DNA of 64,000 nt, taken from contig NZ_JBLWFI010000003.1 of the NCBI RefSeq assembly GCF_048898065.1, positions 5,699 through 69,698 of the forward strand, read 5' to 3'. Origin of the DNA: Tepidibacillus_B infernus. Its GTDB lineage: Bacteria > Bacillota > Bacilli > Tepidibacillales > Tepidibacillaceae. Every line of letters begins with the position of its first letter. Within the stretch, counting starts at the first letter, position 1. Position numbers and translations under genes: made by a program. The notes below the pieces were generated by a model that had not been told where the DNA came from, searched no databases, and saw nothing but the letters and a program-made list of their open reading frames with translations. Positions 16,946-26,302 of the stretch are shown piece after piece.

Positions 16946-18112
16946 CTATCTCCATAAGTTGTTGATCACAGCATCAATTTGGCCATCCTTTAAATAAATT
17001 CGCGGGATCCTCTTTCCTACGAGTGTAGCTAACTCATAGTTAATCGTACCTAATTGTTCTGCATGATCATCCATTTGAATCGACAGTCCATTTTGCGTGC
17101 CATAAATGACTACTTCATCATCCACTTGAACCAATGGAATATCGGTTACATCAATCATGATTTGATCCATACAAACACGGCCAATCACAGGAGCTTTTTC
17201 TCCACGAATTAGAACAAATCCTTTATTGGATAACCCCCTTGAAAAGCCATCTGCATATCCGATTGGAATCGTTGCAACCATTGTATCTCTTGGAGCTACA
17301 AATGTAGCACCATAACTAACCGATTGTCCTTTAAAAACCTTTTTTAAATACACTACTTTGGATTTGATCGACATTACTGGCTTTAAATGATGATTTGAAA
17401 TCTTTACATTCTTTGAAGGAAGTAATCCATACAAGCTAATTCCTAGCCGTGTCATTGTTTGTTGTAGATTAGGCATATCAATCATCGCAGCACTATTAGA
17501 AGCATGGACAAAACGTATATCTTGGATTGATTTCATTTCTTCTGCAACAGTCATAAATGTCTTATATTGCTTTTGCGTAAATGTTTTATCTTCCTCATCT
17601 GCTGTGGCAAAATGAGTAAAGACCCCTTCAATCTCAATCCAAGGAGATTTTCTTAATTCATGAAAAAAGGTTAGTACTTCTTCAGGGAAAACCCCAATTC
17701 TCCCCATTCCGGTATCTACCTTTATATGAACTTTCAATTTCTTTTTTTGTTTCTCTCCCACAAGATGGATCTGCTTGATTATTTCTTTAGTAAAAACTGT
17801 AAGGGTTATATCATATTCAAAGGCTTTTTCAACAGCAGATATCGAGGTATGTCCTAAGATAAGAATGGGATCCATGATGCCTGCCTTTCTTAATTCGATG
17901 GCTTCATCTATAAAAGCAACCGCAAAATAATGTATTCCAATCGATTGCAAATGCTTAACAATAGGTACCGCACCATGGCCATAAGCATCAGCCTTAACGA
18001 TTGCAAGTATTGTCATTGAATGAGGAATCCGTTCTTTGAAAAAATGGACATTATGGGTTACAGCATCTAAATCAATCTCAGCAATAGTTGGACGATAAAA
18101 AGAGTGTTCCAC
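16946..18112 (-). CDS. alr: alanine racemase
   Basis: PLP-dependent racemase converting L-Ala to D-Ala for peptidoglycan and spore germination control. The PLP lysine is in VKADAYGHGA (about residue 40), the catalytic Tyr in VSYGATF (about 265), and VCMDQIMIDVT marks the C-terminal beta domain. A GTG at 18112 with AGAAGGTG six bases upstream is chosen over a GTG at 18121 that overlaps that site. 388 residues, normal length. Confidence 0.95.
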   Translation of the reverse strand: MEHSFYRPTIAEIDLDAVTHNVHFFKERIPHSMTILAIVKADAYGHGAVPIVKHLQSIGIHYFAVAFIDEAIELRKAGIMDPILILGHTSISAVEKAFEYDITLTVFTKEIIKQIHLVGEKQKKKLKVHIKVDTGMGRIGVFPEEVLTFFHELRKSPWIEIEGVFTHFATADEEDKTFTQKQYKTFMTVAEEMKSIQDIRFVHASNSAAMIDMPNLQQTMTRLGISLYGLLPSKNVKISNHHLKPVMSIKSKVVYLKKVFKGQSVSYGATFVAPRDTMVATIPIGYADGFSRGLSNKGFVLIRGEKAPVIGRVCMDQIMIDVTDIPLVQVDDEVVIYGTQNGLSIQMDDHAEQLGTINYELATLVGKRIPRIYLKDGQIDAVINNLWR

Positions 18113-18124
18113 CTTATGCACCTT

Positions 18125-18550
18125 CTATCTTTTAGCTTTTGCAATTTGCTCTTCTAACGTTTTTAAAAACTCATCAGAAACGGCTAACGCTGTTTTTTTT
18201 CCTTTGATTTTGTAAAAATGACGTAAATCATAAGCAGGTTCAATTTGCACCAAAGGAATGATGGTTTGATGATTCCCCTTTCTAATTCTTAAGTCAACAT
18301 TCGTTAAAATATATAGTGGTCGATAAAGCAATTGATAAAAAAATGGCTGGATCAGCAGAATAAAGACGGCACCGATAATAGCGTAGATTTTAAATGAAGG
18401 ATGATTATATCCTACGATTACAATTAAAGTTAATATATAAAAAACAAAAACTAAAGATTCTACAATTTTTACTCTTGGAGACTTTCGTAAAAATAATGTC
18501 AGATAACTTGGTTTTTCTTGTCGAATCTCTTCCACAATCTTCACACCCAT
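18125..18550 (-). CDS. small membrane protein with PH-like C-terminal part
   Basis: 141 residues. Two hydrophobic segments (about 28-48 and 52-72) are followed by a soluble region with RPLYILTNVDLRIRKGN and YDLRHFYKIKGKKTALAVSD, which reads like bacterial PH-domain membrane proteins. The family assignment is tentative and no function is known. The ATG at 18550 is chosen because a sigma-A promoter lies at 18571-18600, inside a longer open frame that also crosses a dispersed repeat. It ends 12 bp before the alr start and probably heads an operon with alr and nhaC. Confidence 0.7.
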   Translation of the reverse strand: MGVKIVEEIRQEKPSYLTLFLRKSPRVKIVESLVFVFYILTLIVIVGYNHPSFKIYAIIGAVFILLIQPFFYQLLYRPLYILTNVDLRIRKGNHQTIIPLVQIEPAYDLRHFYKIKGKKTALAVSDEFLKTLEEQIAKAKR

Positions 18551-18570
18551 CTCATTTACTTCTATCGCCA

Positions 18571-18600
18571 ATCTTAGTCTTTTCTTTGCTCTTTTGTCAA
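18571..18600 (-). promoter_or_regulatory. sigma-A promoter of the alr operon
   Basis: Consensus TTGACA (18600-18595), 18-bp spacer, TAAGAT (18576-18571). Predicted transcription start is about 14 nt before the chosen ATG. Confidence 0.65.
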
Positions 18601-18612
18601 CATTCGTCTTCT

Positions 18613-18676
18613 TAAGATTTGTATATTCCAACGTTCTCCGTTGTCCGTGCATCTCTTTTAAATGGGAAAATTGGAA
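18613..18676 (+). repeat. branched repeat family, mini copy D
   Basis: The left 45 bp matches the left end of the long repeats, through TTTGTATATTCCA and CTCCG-TTGTCCGTG. The right part is reduced to a TTGGAA that pairs with TTCCAA, giving a single imperfect hairpin of about 50 nt. Same orientation as all other copies. Confidence 0.6.
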
Positions 18677-18701
18677 AAAAATAAGGGCGGTTCTTCCGCC
18701 C
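18674..18701 (-). terminator. terminator of the LolA-like lipoprotein gene
   Basis: GGGCGG/CCGCCC stem with a 5-base loop, followed on the minus strand by TTATTTTTTT, 25 bp past the stop. Confidence 0.85.
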
Positions 18702-18725
18702 AAAAATATTTTTTATGAACTTTGA

Positions 18726-19745
18726 TTATTTACCTGATTGCTCAAATACTGATTGTGCAACAGAAACCATTTCTTCTGCAGGCAAATCACCTGTTAATTT
18801 AAATTCAACACCATCGTATGTCCAGGAAAGGGTTCTTATTTCATCCATGTCTGTTAGGATACCTAATCCATATCCAAGATCGATAATATCTGCTTTTGCA
18901 GAATCTGGTGCTGAAGCGCTGATTGCTTTTGGTCTTGACTCTGTGAGATTGTAATTAAATTCACCTTTATATTTAATAACCACTTTTCTATCTTCGCCTT
19001 GATTGATGACTTGAGGAGCCTGTTTTGTTACCCCAGAAGGTATATAACTTGGTTCAATAATACCAAAACTCTTACTATTGTCTGTATTGGCTAATGTTGG
19101 CATAGAGCTTAGATCCCATCCTGTCAAATTACGTTGCATATCAAACGCATCATCTTCAAATTCAACATCGAATTCAAAGTGTGTAAATTCCATGGTCACA
19201 AGTTGTGTCTGATTAGGATCAAAAATTTCAACTTTAATTGGGCGAAGATCTTTATCAAACCAAACCTTTTGTTGGCTTAGTGTTTGATTTTGATAGTTCC
19301 CTTTTATTTGGAAAACATAATGATCTTCTTCTTCAGAAAAAACACGCTCTCCATCCTCAATTACACTTTTAGCTAGAGATTGAAATAAGTAAACTTGACC
19401 ATTTGATTCTGGCCAATCACTTTTAAAGCGAAAGCTTTTGTTTAAAGAAGGATCTAAGACAAAGACACCTTCATCATTTTTTAGAACGATTTGTGTTACT
19501 TGAGAATTTGCATTACTTAGTGCAATTCGGTAATAATTAGGCTGTTTATACCAAACCTCTACCGAGTATTCTTGAGTCGTTTCGCCTGTTTTTATATTCA
19601 TTGTTCCAATCGCCTTATAGCTATTTAAAGAATCTAAGGTGTCTTCTAAATCTCCAACGATATCATCAGCACTTTTTTGTCCACAACCAGATGAGAAGAG
19701 AAGCAAAATGATAACTAAAGCAAATAACCATTTAGCTCGACGCAT
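18726..19745 (-). CDS. ydcC: LolA-like outer-leaflet lipoprotein (YdcC-like)
   Basis: 339-residue exported lipoprotein. Signal peptide with lipobox LFSSGC (Cys about 21). The body (about 35-210) reads as a LolA/LolB-like lipid-binding half barrel (TMNIKTGETTQEYSVEVWYKQPNYYRI); the last 100 residues (FGIIEPSYIPSGV, WTYDGVEFKLTGDL) resemble a DUF4367-type domain. The B. subtilis counterpart sits between acpS and alr, as here; clostridial GerS proteins with this fold act in spore cortex hydrolysis, so a spore role is possible by inference. Confidence 0.82.
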   Translation of the reverse strand: MRRAKWLFALVIILLLFSSGCGQKSADDIVGDLEDTLDSLNSYKAIGTMNIKTGETTQEYSVEVWYKQPNYYRIALSNANSQVTQIVLKNDEGVFVLDPSLNKSFRFKSDWPESNGQVYLFQSLAKSVIEDGERVFSEEEDHYVFQIKGNYQNQTLSQQKVWFDKDLRPIKVEIFDPNQTQLVTMEFTHFEFDVEFEDDAFDMQRNLTGWDLSSMPTLANTDNSKSFGIIEPSYIPSGVTKQAPQVINQGEDRKVVIKYKGEFNYNLTESRPKAISASAPDSAKADIIDLGYGLGILTDMDEIRTLSWTYDGVEFKLTGDLPAEEMVSVAQSVFEQSGK

Positions 19746-19787
19746 TTTATATATTCCCCCTCTAATTCGACAAATTCAAATAACTTG

Positions 19788-21362
19788 TCAATTTCCTGGG
19801 AAATGTGTCGGTAACGCATCGACGTGATTTGACAAAGTAGACATGGCAAAACCTATTTTGTCGATTACATCTGTAGCGATTGTACTATAATTAGAAGGTT
19901 TACTAGCAAGATTTCCAGCAATCCCATGAAGATAGACGGCTAACATCACTGCATCTAGGATCGGTAATTTTTGAGCAACGAATCCTGTTATCATTCCTGT
20001 TAGAACATCACCTGAACCACCCTTGGCTAGTTCAGGCCCCCCAGTTGGATTGAGATATAAATCTCCATTTGGAGTTGCGATTAGGGAATGCGCCCCTTTC
20101 AACAGCAGATAAACCCCATATTGAGATGCGAATTCTTTAGCAACCTTGATTCGATTTTTTTCTACATAGGCAACATCTCGTTTGATAAGTCGTGCCATCT
20201 CTCCTGGATGGGGGGTAAGAATCGTTTCACTTTTTCGTTGATCGAGTAGACCTATCTCCTTTGATAGGAGGTTTAATCCATCTGCATCGATGATCATTGG
20301 AAGATTGATGGATAAAAGGAGTTTTTTAAACCATTCCAGCCCTAATTCCCATTGGCCAATTCCTGGGCCAATGCCGATCGCTGTATAATTTTTTTCTTCT
20401 AATCGGAGAGCTTCTATACTATTTAGTGCAAAATGTCCTGTCGAATCTTCATCCATTGCAATACAAATGGCTTCAGGGACTCTAGAGAACACCATGGGTT
20501 GGATTGAAGCTGGTACAGCTGAGGTAGTTAACCCAGCACCAGTACGTAAAGCGGCCATTGTTGCAAGTGTAATAGCACCTGGCATATTTTTAGAGCCACC
20601 TATGATAAAAGCATGACCATAAATCCCTTTATGACTATTTCTTTTGCGGATGGGTAAACGTGTACGAAGGTCGTTCTGAGATAAAAGGCTGATTCTTGGG
20701 TCAACTTCCTTAATCACAATAGAAGGGATTGAAATATCTACTACCTTTAGTTTCCCTATATACTCTGTACCCGGATAGAGATATTGCCCAATCTTAGGTA
20801 AGGCAAAGGTAATGGTATAATCGGCAATTAAGGCAAGTTCAACCACTTCTCCTGTATTGCTATTCACTCCCGTGGGAATATCAATGGCCACTTTCGTTGC
20901 ATTCGTCTGATTTACAAATTGGATGATTGATTTATATGGCTCCCTGAGTCCTCCTGTTGCACCTGTCCCCAATAAGGCATCTACAATGATGTCTGCTTTG
21001 ATCAAACTTTCCTTTAATTCCAGTTCATTGTCTTGGCTAAATATGTTTACTTTATATCCAGATTGAATAAGTGCATTAAAATGAATCGTCGTTTCAGGTG
21101 TGAATTTTTTAGGACTGCCAATTAACCAAGTTTGAACGTCATAACCATGATTCCCCAAATGCCTAGCTGTAACAAAACCGTCCCCTCCATTATTCCCATG
21201 ACCGGAAAGAATCACAATCTTTGCCGGTTTGAAAATAAATTGCATCATTTCTCTCGCTACTTGACTTCCGGCGTTTTCCATTAAAACGATACTTGGAATA
21301 CCAATTTCTTCAATCGTCTTCCTGTCAATTTCACGCATTTCTTCTGCAGTTACCAGAAACAC
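19788..21362 (-). CDS. nnr: bifunctional NAD(P)HX epimerase / ADP-dependent dehydratase
   Basis: 524-residue metabolite-repair enzyme. The N-terminal YjeF_N domain (about 1-210, with LSGHGNNGGDGFVTARHL and AIDIPTGVN) epimerises damaged NAD(P)H hydrates; the C-terminal ribokinase-like domain (about 225-510, with HKGIYGHAFIIGGSKNMPGA, LTPHPGEMARL and GGSGDVLTG) dehydrates them with ADP. The GTG at 21362 follows a strong AAGGAGGAGG, so the seven upstream codons are dropped. It follows acpS in the same direction. Confidence 0.95.
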   Translation of the reverse strand: MFLVTAEEMREIDRKTIEEIGIPSIVLMENAGSQVAREMMQFIFKPAKIVILSGHGNNGGDGFVTARHLGNHGYDVQTWLIGSPKKFTPETTIHFNALIQSGYKVNIFSQDNELELKESLIKADIIVDALLGTGATGGLREPYKSIIQFVNQTNATKVAIDIPTGVNSNTGEVVELALIADYTITFALPKIGQYLYPGTEYIGKLKVVDISIPSIVIKEVDPRISLLSQNDLRTRLPIRKRNSHKGIYGHAFIIGGSKNMPGAITLATMAALRTGAGLTTSAVPASIQPMVFSRVPEAICIAMDEDSTGHFALNSIEALRLEEKNYTAIGIGPGIGQWELGLEWFKKLLLSINLPMIIDADGLNLLSKEIGLLDQRKSETILTPHPGEMARLIKRDVAYVEKNRIKVAKEFASQYGVYLLLKGAHSLIATPNGDLYLNPTGGPELAKGGSGDVLTGMITGFVAQKLPILDAVMLAVYLHGIAGNLASKPSNYSTIATDVIDKIGFAMSTLSNHVDALPTHFPGN

Positions 21363-21428
21363 TTTTCCTCCTCCTTTTTTCACTGCGTTATATATGTATG
21401 TCCGAATTTGGACAGATATGCAGGCTGT

Positions 21429-21800
21429 CTATATTTGTTCTATAATAACTTTTGCGATTGCTATTGTTTTTGTATGAGAAATACTGATATGTATGGTAAG
21501 ATTTTCTTTCTCTACTTCCGTCGATTTGATCACTACGATTGGTTTTCCTGAATCTAATGAACTGATTTCAATATCCTTCCAATTTAATTGTTTTCCAATC
21601 CCCGTACCAAAGGCTTTGGCTACTGCCTCTTTTCCTGCAAATCTTCCTGCTAAATACTCTATTTTTCTTTGTGGATTTAAAGGGGCTCCTGCTAATTCTT
21701 TTTGGGTAAAAACCTTTTGAAGAAAGTGACTTCCTTTATTTTCAATGATTCCTTTGATTCTAGGTATTTCAACCAAGTCAATTCCGATGCCAATGATCAT
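21429..21800 (-). CDS. acpS: holo-[acyl-carrier-protein] synthase
   Basis: 123-residue AcpS-type phosphopantetheinyl transferase that loads the CoA-derived arm on acyl carrier protein. The Mg-binding Asp in GIGIDLVEIPRI and Glu in GRFAGKEAVAKA are present, as is the C-terminal HISISHTKTIAIA strand. ATG with AGGTGATAAGGG upstream. Confidence 0.96.
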   Translation of the reverse strand: MIIGIGIDLVEIPRIKGIIENKGSHFLQKVFTQKELAGAPLNPQRKIEYLAGRFAGKEAVAKAFGTGIGKQLNWKDIEISSLDSGKPIVVIKSTEVEKENLTIHISISHTKTIAIAKVIIEQI

Positions 21801-21851
21801 CCCTTATCACCTTTTACCTTTTGTCTTTTTCCATATCATACCTGAGTGAAA

Positions 21852-21889
21852 TAAAGAAAAAAAGACCGTTTATCAAATAAACAGTCTTA
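21852..21889 (-). terminator. terminator of terC
   Basis: AAGACTGTTTA/TAAACGGTCTT stem followed on the minus strand by seven T residues, 12 bp past the terC stop. Confidence 0.88.
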
Positions 21890-21900
21890 ACGATCATCAT

Positions 21901-22584
21901 TTATACACGATTGTAGGATTCATCCTTTTTTCTTTTCCAATATCCCATTCCAATAACGAATGAGATAATCAGAATCGGAATAATATATTCAAGATATGGA
22001 AGCTTTTGAATCAGGTTTTCATGAACCAACCGATCTTCAACAATCATTGTACCGGATGTCCAAGCAATGACTGCAGACCCAATGAAAACGATAATAGGAT
22101 ACTTTTCAATAAAGTGTAAGATAATAGTGCTTCCCCAAACGATAATAGGAACACTAATTAATAAACCTAGAACCACTAACACTGGATGGCCATGTGCAGC
22201 TCCAGCAACCGCTAATACATTATCGATCCCCATCAATAAGTCTGCAATAATAATGGTTTTTACTGCTTCCCAAACATTATTTCCTGATTGAACATCTTCA
22301 TGTTGATCTTCATCAACCAATAATTTGTATGCAATCCAGATAAGTAAAACCCCACCGATTAATTTAATAAAGGGAACTTCTAGTATATAAACTGCTATAG
22401 CAGTTAACCCTGCACGGATGGCGATTGCCCCAATAACTCCCCAAAAAATAGCTTTTTTTCGTTGACCTTTAGGTAACTTTCGGGTGGCTAAGGCAATTAA
22501 TATTGCATTGTCTCCTCCTAAAACGATATCAATCATAATAATACTAAGTAAGCTACTTAAGAACTGTATCCCTGTTACGTCCAT
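21901..22584 (-). CDS. terC: TerC-family membrane protein (Mn2+ export type)
   Basis: 227 residues with about seven transmembrane segments. The paired acidic motifs IDIVLGGDNAILIAL (about 18-32) and ADLLMGIDNVLAVAGAA (about 114-130) define the TerC family. Bacillus members (YkoY/YceF) have been linked to manganese efflux and metalation of exported enzymes. The upstream yybP-ykoY riboswitch supports a manganese function here. GGGGGTG lies nine bases before the ATG. Confidence 0.92.
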   Translation of the reverse strand: MDVTGIQFLSSLLSIIMIDIVLGGDNAILIALATRKLPKGQRKKAIFWGVIGAIAIRAGLTAIAVYILEVPFIKLIGGVLLIWIAYKLLVDEDQHEDVQSGNNVWEAVKTIIIADLLMGIDNVLAVAGAAHGHPVLVVLGLLISVPIIVWGSTIILHFIEKYPIIVFIGSAVIAWTSGTMIVEDRLVHENLIQKLPYLEYIIPILIISFVIGMGYWKRKKDESYNRV

Positions 22585-22633
22585 CTATCTGTACACCCCC
22601 ACTTTTTATCATTACCTAAAAAGATAAAAACAT

Positions 22634-22754
22634 GTAAAAAGACCTCTATCTTCTTAGATAAAGGTCTTGCTAACAACATAAATGAAGTTGTGAACAAAGC
22701 CGAGGAAAAATTTCCTGTCTTGACGACTTTGTTGCTTATTAGCTACTCCCCTTT
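22634..22754 (-). ncRNA. yybP-ykoY manganese riboswitch with terminator
   Basis: The leader between the promoter and terC begins AAAGGGGAGTAGC and ends its aptamer with AGCAAGACCTT, both hallmark elements of the yybP-ykoY class, with GUCGUCAAGACA and CUCGGC segments between. The last aptamer strand is also the 5' arm of a 12-bp terminator (22640-22667, one G-U pair) followed by five T residues. Known members bind Mn2+ and turn expression on; the shared strand suggests Mn2+ prevents the terminator. Confidence 0.85.
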
Positions 22755-22760
22755 ATAGTA

Positions 22761-22789
22761 AAAATAACACGGATATAGGGATTTGTCAA
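22761..22789 (-). promoter_or_regulatory. promoter of the terC riboswitch transcript
   Basis: TTGACA (22789-22784), 17-bp spacer, TATTTT (22766-22761), just ahead of the riboswitch 5' end. Confidence 0.75.
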
Positions 22790-22829
22790 TTAGTACCATG
22801 GCCTACTAGGTTTTCATTGATTCCACATT

Positions 22830-23192
22830 TTATCTGATACCTAATGCCATCTTTGCATATTTTGACATACGATCTTTATCCCAAGGAGGATTCCAAACGA
22901 TATCTACAGCGATCTTATTTATTCCTTCAATCCCGGCTAATGCATTTTGGACATCTATTGAAATAGAACCCGCTAATGGGCAGCCCATTGCTGTAAGTGT
23001 CATTCTAACGACAACATTTTTTTCTTCATCCAAATGAACACCATAAACTAAACCAAGATTTACAATATCAATATGAATTTCAGGGTCATTAACCTCCATC
23101 AATGCTTCAATGATCTGTTGTTTAAGATTCTCATCTTCTATCCCTGAAAATTCAATAGGTGCAATATTTAATAATTCATCTGACAATGACAT
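22830..23192 (-). CDS. MIP18/DUF59 (SufT/PaaD-like) Fe-S assembly protein
   Basis: 120 residues of the DUF59 family: EVNDPEIHIDIVNLGLVYG, MTLTAMGCPLAGSI (with the conserved Cys, about 74) and VWNPPWDKDRMS. Members assist Fe-S cluster maturation. The ATG at 23192 follows GAGGTG at proper spacing. No suf genes are adjacent. Confidence 0.88.
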   Translation of the reverse strand: MSLSDELLNIAPIEFSGIEDENLKQQIIEALMEVNDPEIHIDIVNLGLVYGVHLDEEKNVVVRMTLTAMGCPLAGSISIDVQNALAGIEGINKIAVDIVWNPPWDKDRMSKYAKMALGIR

Positions 23193-23274
23193 GACAGTCA
23201 CCTCGATTGTTGTTTTTTTCTCTTTTACATAAGCATAATGGATGTTTATCTTTTTGTTAAGCTTATAAGTTTAT

Positions 23275-23814
23275 TTACATTTCCTCTATTTTTACATTTT
23301 TCATATATACCGCTTCTTTAGGGCTACTCATTTCACCACCAAAAGAAGGCCCAACTGGTACACTAGCGATGGCATTTACCGTATCCATTCCTTCAATCAC
23401 TTCACCAAAAACGGTGTAGTTAGGATGCTGGTTAAGAAAGGTACTATCTGGACCACTACAAATAAAGAATTGACTGCCATTGGTGTTAGGGCCGGCATTT
23501 GCCATCGCAACGATTCCTGGCTCATAGGCTTTAACTGGTGGTAATTCGTCTTCAAAGGAATACCCCGGACCTCCCATTCCATTACCAAGTGGATCACCAG
23601 TTTGAATCATAAAGGTTTCAATGACACGGTGAAATTTTACCCCATCATAATAACCATCTTTCGCCAAAAAAACAAAATTATTTACTGTTTTTGGGACTCC
23701 ATTTGCAAATAACTTGATCTTAATATCTCCTTTATTTGTATGTATGGTTGCTACATATTCCTTATCAGGATCGATTTGCATCTCTGGTGCATTTGCGTAT
23801 TGTTTGATATTCAT
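23275..23814 (-). CDS. cyclophilin-type peptidyl-prolyl isomerase
   Basis: 179-residue cytoplasmic cyclophilin: TNKGDIKIKLFANGVPKTVNNFV, GVKFHRVIETFMIQTGDP, MANAGPNTNGSQFFI. The catalytic Arg (FHRV) and Gln (MIQTGD) are present. No signal peptide. ATG at 23814 with GGAG eight bases upstream; in-frame upstream codons are ignored. Confidence 0.94.
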   Translation of the reverse strand: MNIKQYANAPEMQIDPDKEYVATIHTNKGDIKIKLFANGVPKTVNNFVFLAKDGYYDGVKFHRVIETFMIQTGDPLGNGMGGPGYSFEDELPPVKAYEPGIVAMANAGPNTNGSQFFICSGPDSTFLNQHPNYTVFGEVIEGMDTVNAIASVPVGPSFGGEMSSPKEAVYMKNVKIEEM

Positions 23815-23873
23815 TGTTTTGTCTCCTTTCAAACTAAGTAACAAACATATTATAGCAGTTTATCCCTTGATAA

Positions 23874-23908
23874 ACAAAAATGACGTGCAATCTGTTCATC
23901 ACACGCCA
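23874..23908 (-). terminator. terminator of the DUF302 gene
   Basis: Stem TGGCGTG/CACGTCA (one G-U pair) with a 14-base loop, followed by five T residues on the minus strand. Confidence 0.65.
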
Positions 23909-23948
23909 TTCTTTTTATCTATTTTAATTGTTGTTGTTTTCAAAATCT

Positions 23949-24338
23949 TTAAATTGCTTTATCGATCGAGTGAATTAAACGATCTTCTATATTTTTGGCG
24001 ACTTGATTTAATCCTTCTTGCTCCATGAGACCAATTAACGTGGTTGGCCGTACTAAACCCACCTTCGTGTGATCCCCTTCTTCAGTAACTACCATTTTAC
24101 AAGGGAGAAAATAACTAGCCATTGGGTCTTTTTCTAACATCCCATGTGCCTCTTCAGGGTTGCATACTTCAAGAACAGTAATATTTTTAGAGGCATTTAA
24201 CCCCTTCTCAGCTAATTTTTTATGGATTTCGAACTTCCATAGGATACCGAACTTATCTTCTTTTAAGACGTTTTCTAAATCCTGAATGGTTTGCTCTACA
24301 GTCTTATTTGTTGAAACTGTGTAATGATATTCGCTCAC
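23949..24338 (-). CDS. DUF302 family protein
   Basis: 129-residue DUF302 protein, a small cytoplasmic fold of unknown function: YHYTVSTNKTVEQTIQDLENVL at the start and LEVCNPEEAHGMLEKDPMAS with PCKMVV in the middle. GTG start with GAGGAGG upstream. Monocistronic between a promoter region and its own terminator. Confidence 0.82.
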   Translation of the reverse strand: MSEYHYTVSTNKTVEQTIQDLENVLKEDKFGILWKFEIHKKLAEKGLNASKNITVLEVCNPEEAHGMLEKDPMASYFLPCKMVVTEEGDHTKVGLVRPTTLIGLMEQEGLNQVAKNIEDRLIHSIDKAI

Positions 24339-24510
24339 TTTTTTATCCTCCTCATTTAGTTGTTCATGTCACATAGATAAATTTTTCCTTTTATCTCTAG
24401 ATTTATTCATCCTATGATGCTCCACGAAATAGAGGAATAATTCCCCTAATGAAGAATATATTGTTTAAGGTTTTTCACAAAAATATCTAATTTCTGAAAG
24501 GGGATTATAA

Positions 24511-26298
24511 ATGATTTCATTTCCTAAACCAGATGTAGAACAATTCTTTCGAACTTATGTCATTTCTCAGTTTGCAATAAGTAAAGATGAAAGTAAATTG
24601 ATCTTTAGTACCAACATGAATGGGAAATTTAATTTATGGGCAATGGATTTGCCTCAAACCTATCCATATCCACTTACTTATCATGATCAAAATAGCAGCT
24701 TTATTAAGATCGATCCAAAAAATCGTTTTTTCCTTACGGGTTTTGACCATGATGGCGATGAAAATTATCAAATTTATGCCTTACCTATAGAGGGAGGAAA
24801 ACCTTTCCCAATACTAACAGGTGATAGAAAGGAAAAATATTTCTTTGCTGAACTATCTAAAGATGGAGAACGGCTCTATTATATGACAAACAAGGAAAAC
24901 CCCAACTTCCTTGATGCTCGGCTTTACAACCTAGTAACAAAAGAGGATCAATTATTATTTCAAGGGGATGAAACAACAACCTATTTAGTGACAACCAGTC
25001 CTGAGGAGAAAAGCTATGTTTATATCAAAATGTATGCAAACACTTATGTTGTTGCATATGTAAAAGTTGGTGATGAAGTCTTTTGTTTAACTCCATCCCC
25101 AGAAAAAGTTCATACAGCAACAGATGCTCTTTATATCGATGAGTCAACCATTTATTTCGTAACAAATTTTGAAGAAGAGTTTTCTTATGTAGCGTCCTTT
25201 AATCTAGAAACGAAAGAATTTGCCACTATTTTGAAGTTGAAGAAAGAGGATGTTACCGGAATCAAATGGCATGAAAAAACCAGAACTTTATACATCGTAA
25301 CGGAAAAAGGCGTTACAGACCAATTCTATGCTTATCAGATCGACAATAAAATTCTAACGCCGATTAACACGCCTGTAGACAATATCCAGCAGTTTACTGT
25401 GGCTGATAGCGGCAACCTTTATCTATTAGGGCGTAGTGCAACAAGACCATTTAATATTTTTAAAAGAGAAGAAAATGGAGAATGGCATCCTCTTACTGAC
25501 AATCGAGTTTTAGGTGTTCCTGAATCAGACATGGTTGATCCTGAAGTTGTACGTTATCCTTCCTTTGATGGATTGGAAATCGAGGCCTTATTATTTAAAG
25601 CAAAGCCAGAGGTTGCAAATGGATATACGATCTTTTGGCCACATGGAGGTCCACAAGCTGCTGAACGTAAATTTTTCCGAGGATTATTTCAATTCCTATT
25701 AGGCCGAGGCTACACGATATTTGCCCCCAACTTTAGAGGAAGTACCGGTTATGGAGCAAGCTTTACAAAGCTAGTAGAAGGCGATTGGGGGGAAGGCCCT
25801 CGTTTAGATTGCGTTGCTGGTATTGAGTGGTTATTTGATCAGGGTATCTCAGCACGAGATAAGTTATTTGTTGTTGGTGGTAGCTATGGTGGTTATATGA
25901 CCTTACTATTAGCAGGGCGTCATCCAGAATATTTCAGAGCGGCAGTCGATATCTTTGGGCCAAGTAATTTATTTACCTTTATTGATTCTGTTCCTGAGCA
26001 TTGGAAACCAATTATGACTCGTTGGTTAGGAGATCCTGAAGTTGATAAAGAACGATTAACAAAGGATTCCCCGATCACCTATCTTAACCAAATGACCAAA
26101 CCCATGCTTGTTATCCAAGGTGCAAATGATCCTCGAGTCGTTAAAGCTGAATCTGATCAAATTGTTGCATCCTTGAGGGAAAAAGGAGTAGAAGTGGAGT
26201 ATCTAGTTTTAGAAGATGAAGGACATGGATTCTCTAAAAAGGAAAATGAAATCAAAGTGAATCGATTGATCTTAGATTTCCTTGAACGGCATCAATAA
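24511..26298 (+). CDS. S9 family prolyl oligopeptidase / acylaminoacyl peptidase
   Basis: 595-residue serine peptidase. The N-terminal 330 residues read as a beta-propeller (repeated blade-like strands such as FSTNMNGKFNLWAMDLP); the C-terminal alpha/beta-hydrolase has GGSYGGYM (Ser about 457), Asp in GANDPRV (about 538) and His in EGHGF (about 570). It has no signal peptide, so it probably degrades peptides in the cytoplasm. ATG with GAAAGGGG upstream. It reads against the majority strand and is alone. Confidence 0.92.
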   Translation: MISFPKPDVEQFFRTYVISQFAISKDESKLIFSTNMNGKFNLWAMDLPQTYPYPLTYHDQNSSFIKIDPKNRFFLTGFDHDGDENYQIYALPIEGGKPFPILTGDRKEKYFFAELSKDGERLYYMTNKENPNFLDARLYNLVTKEDQLLFQGDETTTYLVTTSPEEKSYVYIKMYANTYVVAYVKVGDEVFCLTPSPEKVHTATDALYIDESTIYFVTNFEEEFSYVASFNLETKEFATILKLKKEDVTGIKWHEKTRTLYIVTEKGVTDQFYAYQIDNKILTPINTPVDNIQQFTVADSGNLYLLGRSATRPFNIFKREENGEWHPLTDNRVLGVPESDMVDPEVVRYPSFDGLEIEALLFKAKPEVANGYTIFWPHGGPQAAERKFFRGLFQFLLGRGYTIFAPNFRGSTGYGASFTKLVEGDWGEGPRLDCVAGIEWLFDQGISARDKLFVVGGSYGGYMTLLLAGRHPEYFRAAVDIFGPSNLFTFIDSVPEHWKPIMTRWLGDPEVDKERLTKDSPITYLNQMTKPMLVIQGANDPRVVKAESDQIVASLREKGVEVEYLVLEDEGHGFSKKENEIKVNRLILDFLERHQ

Positions 26299-26302
26299 AA
26301 GA

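Noticed and set aside
18551..18703. N-terminal extension of the PH-like protein
   Set aside because: The interval contains a consensus promoter, a dispersed repeat copy and part of a terminator, and no suitable ribosome binding site.
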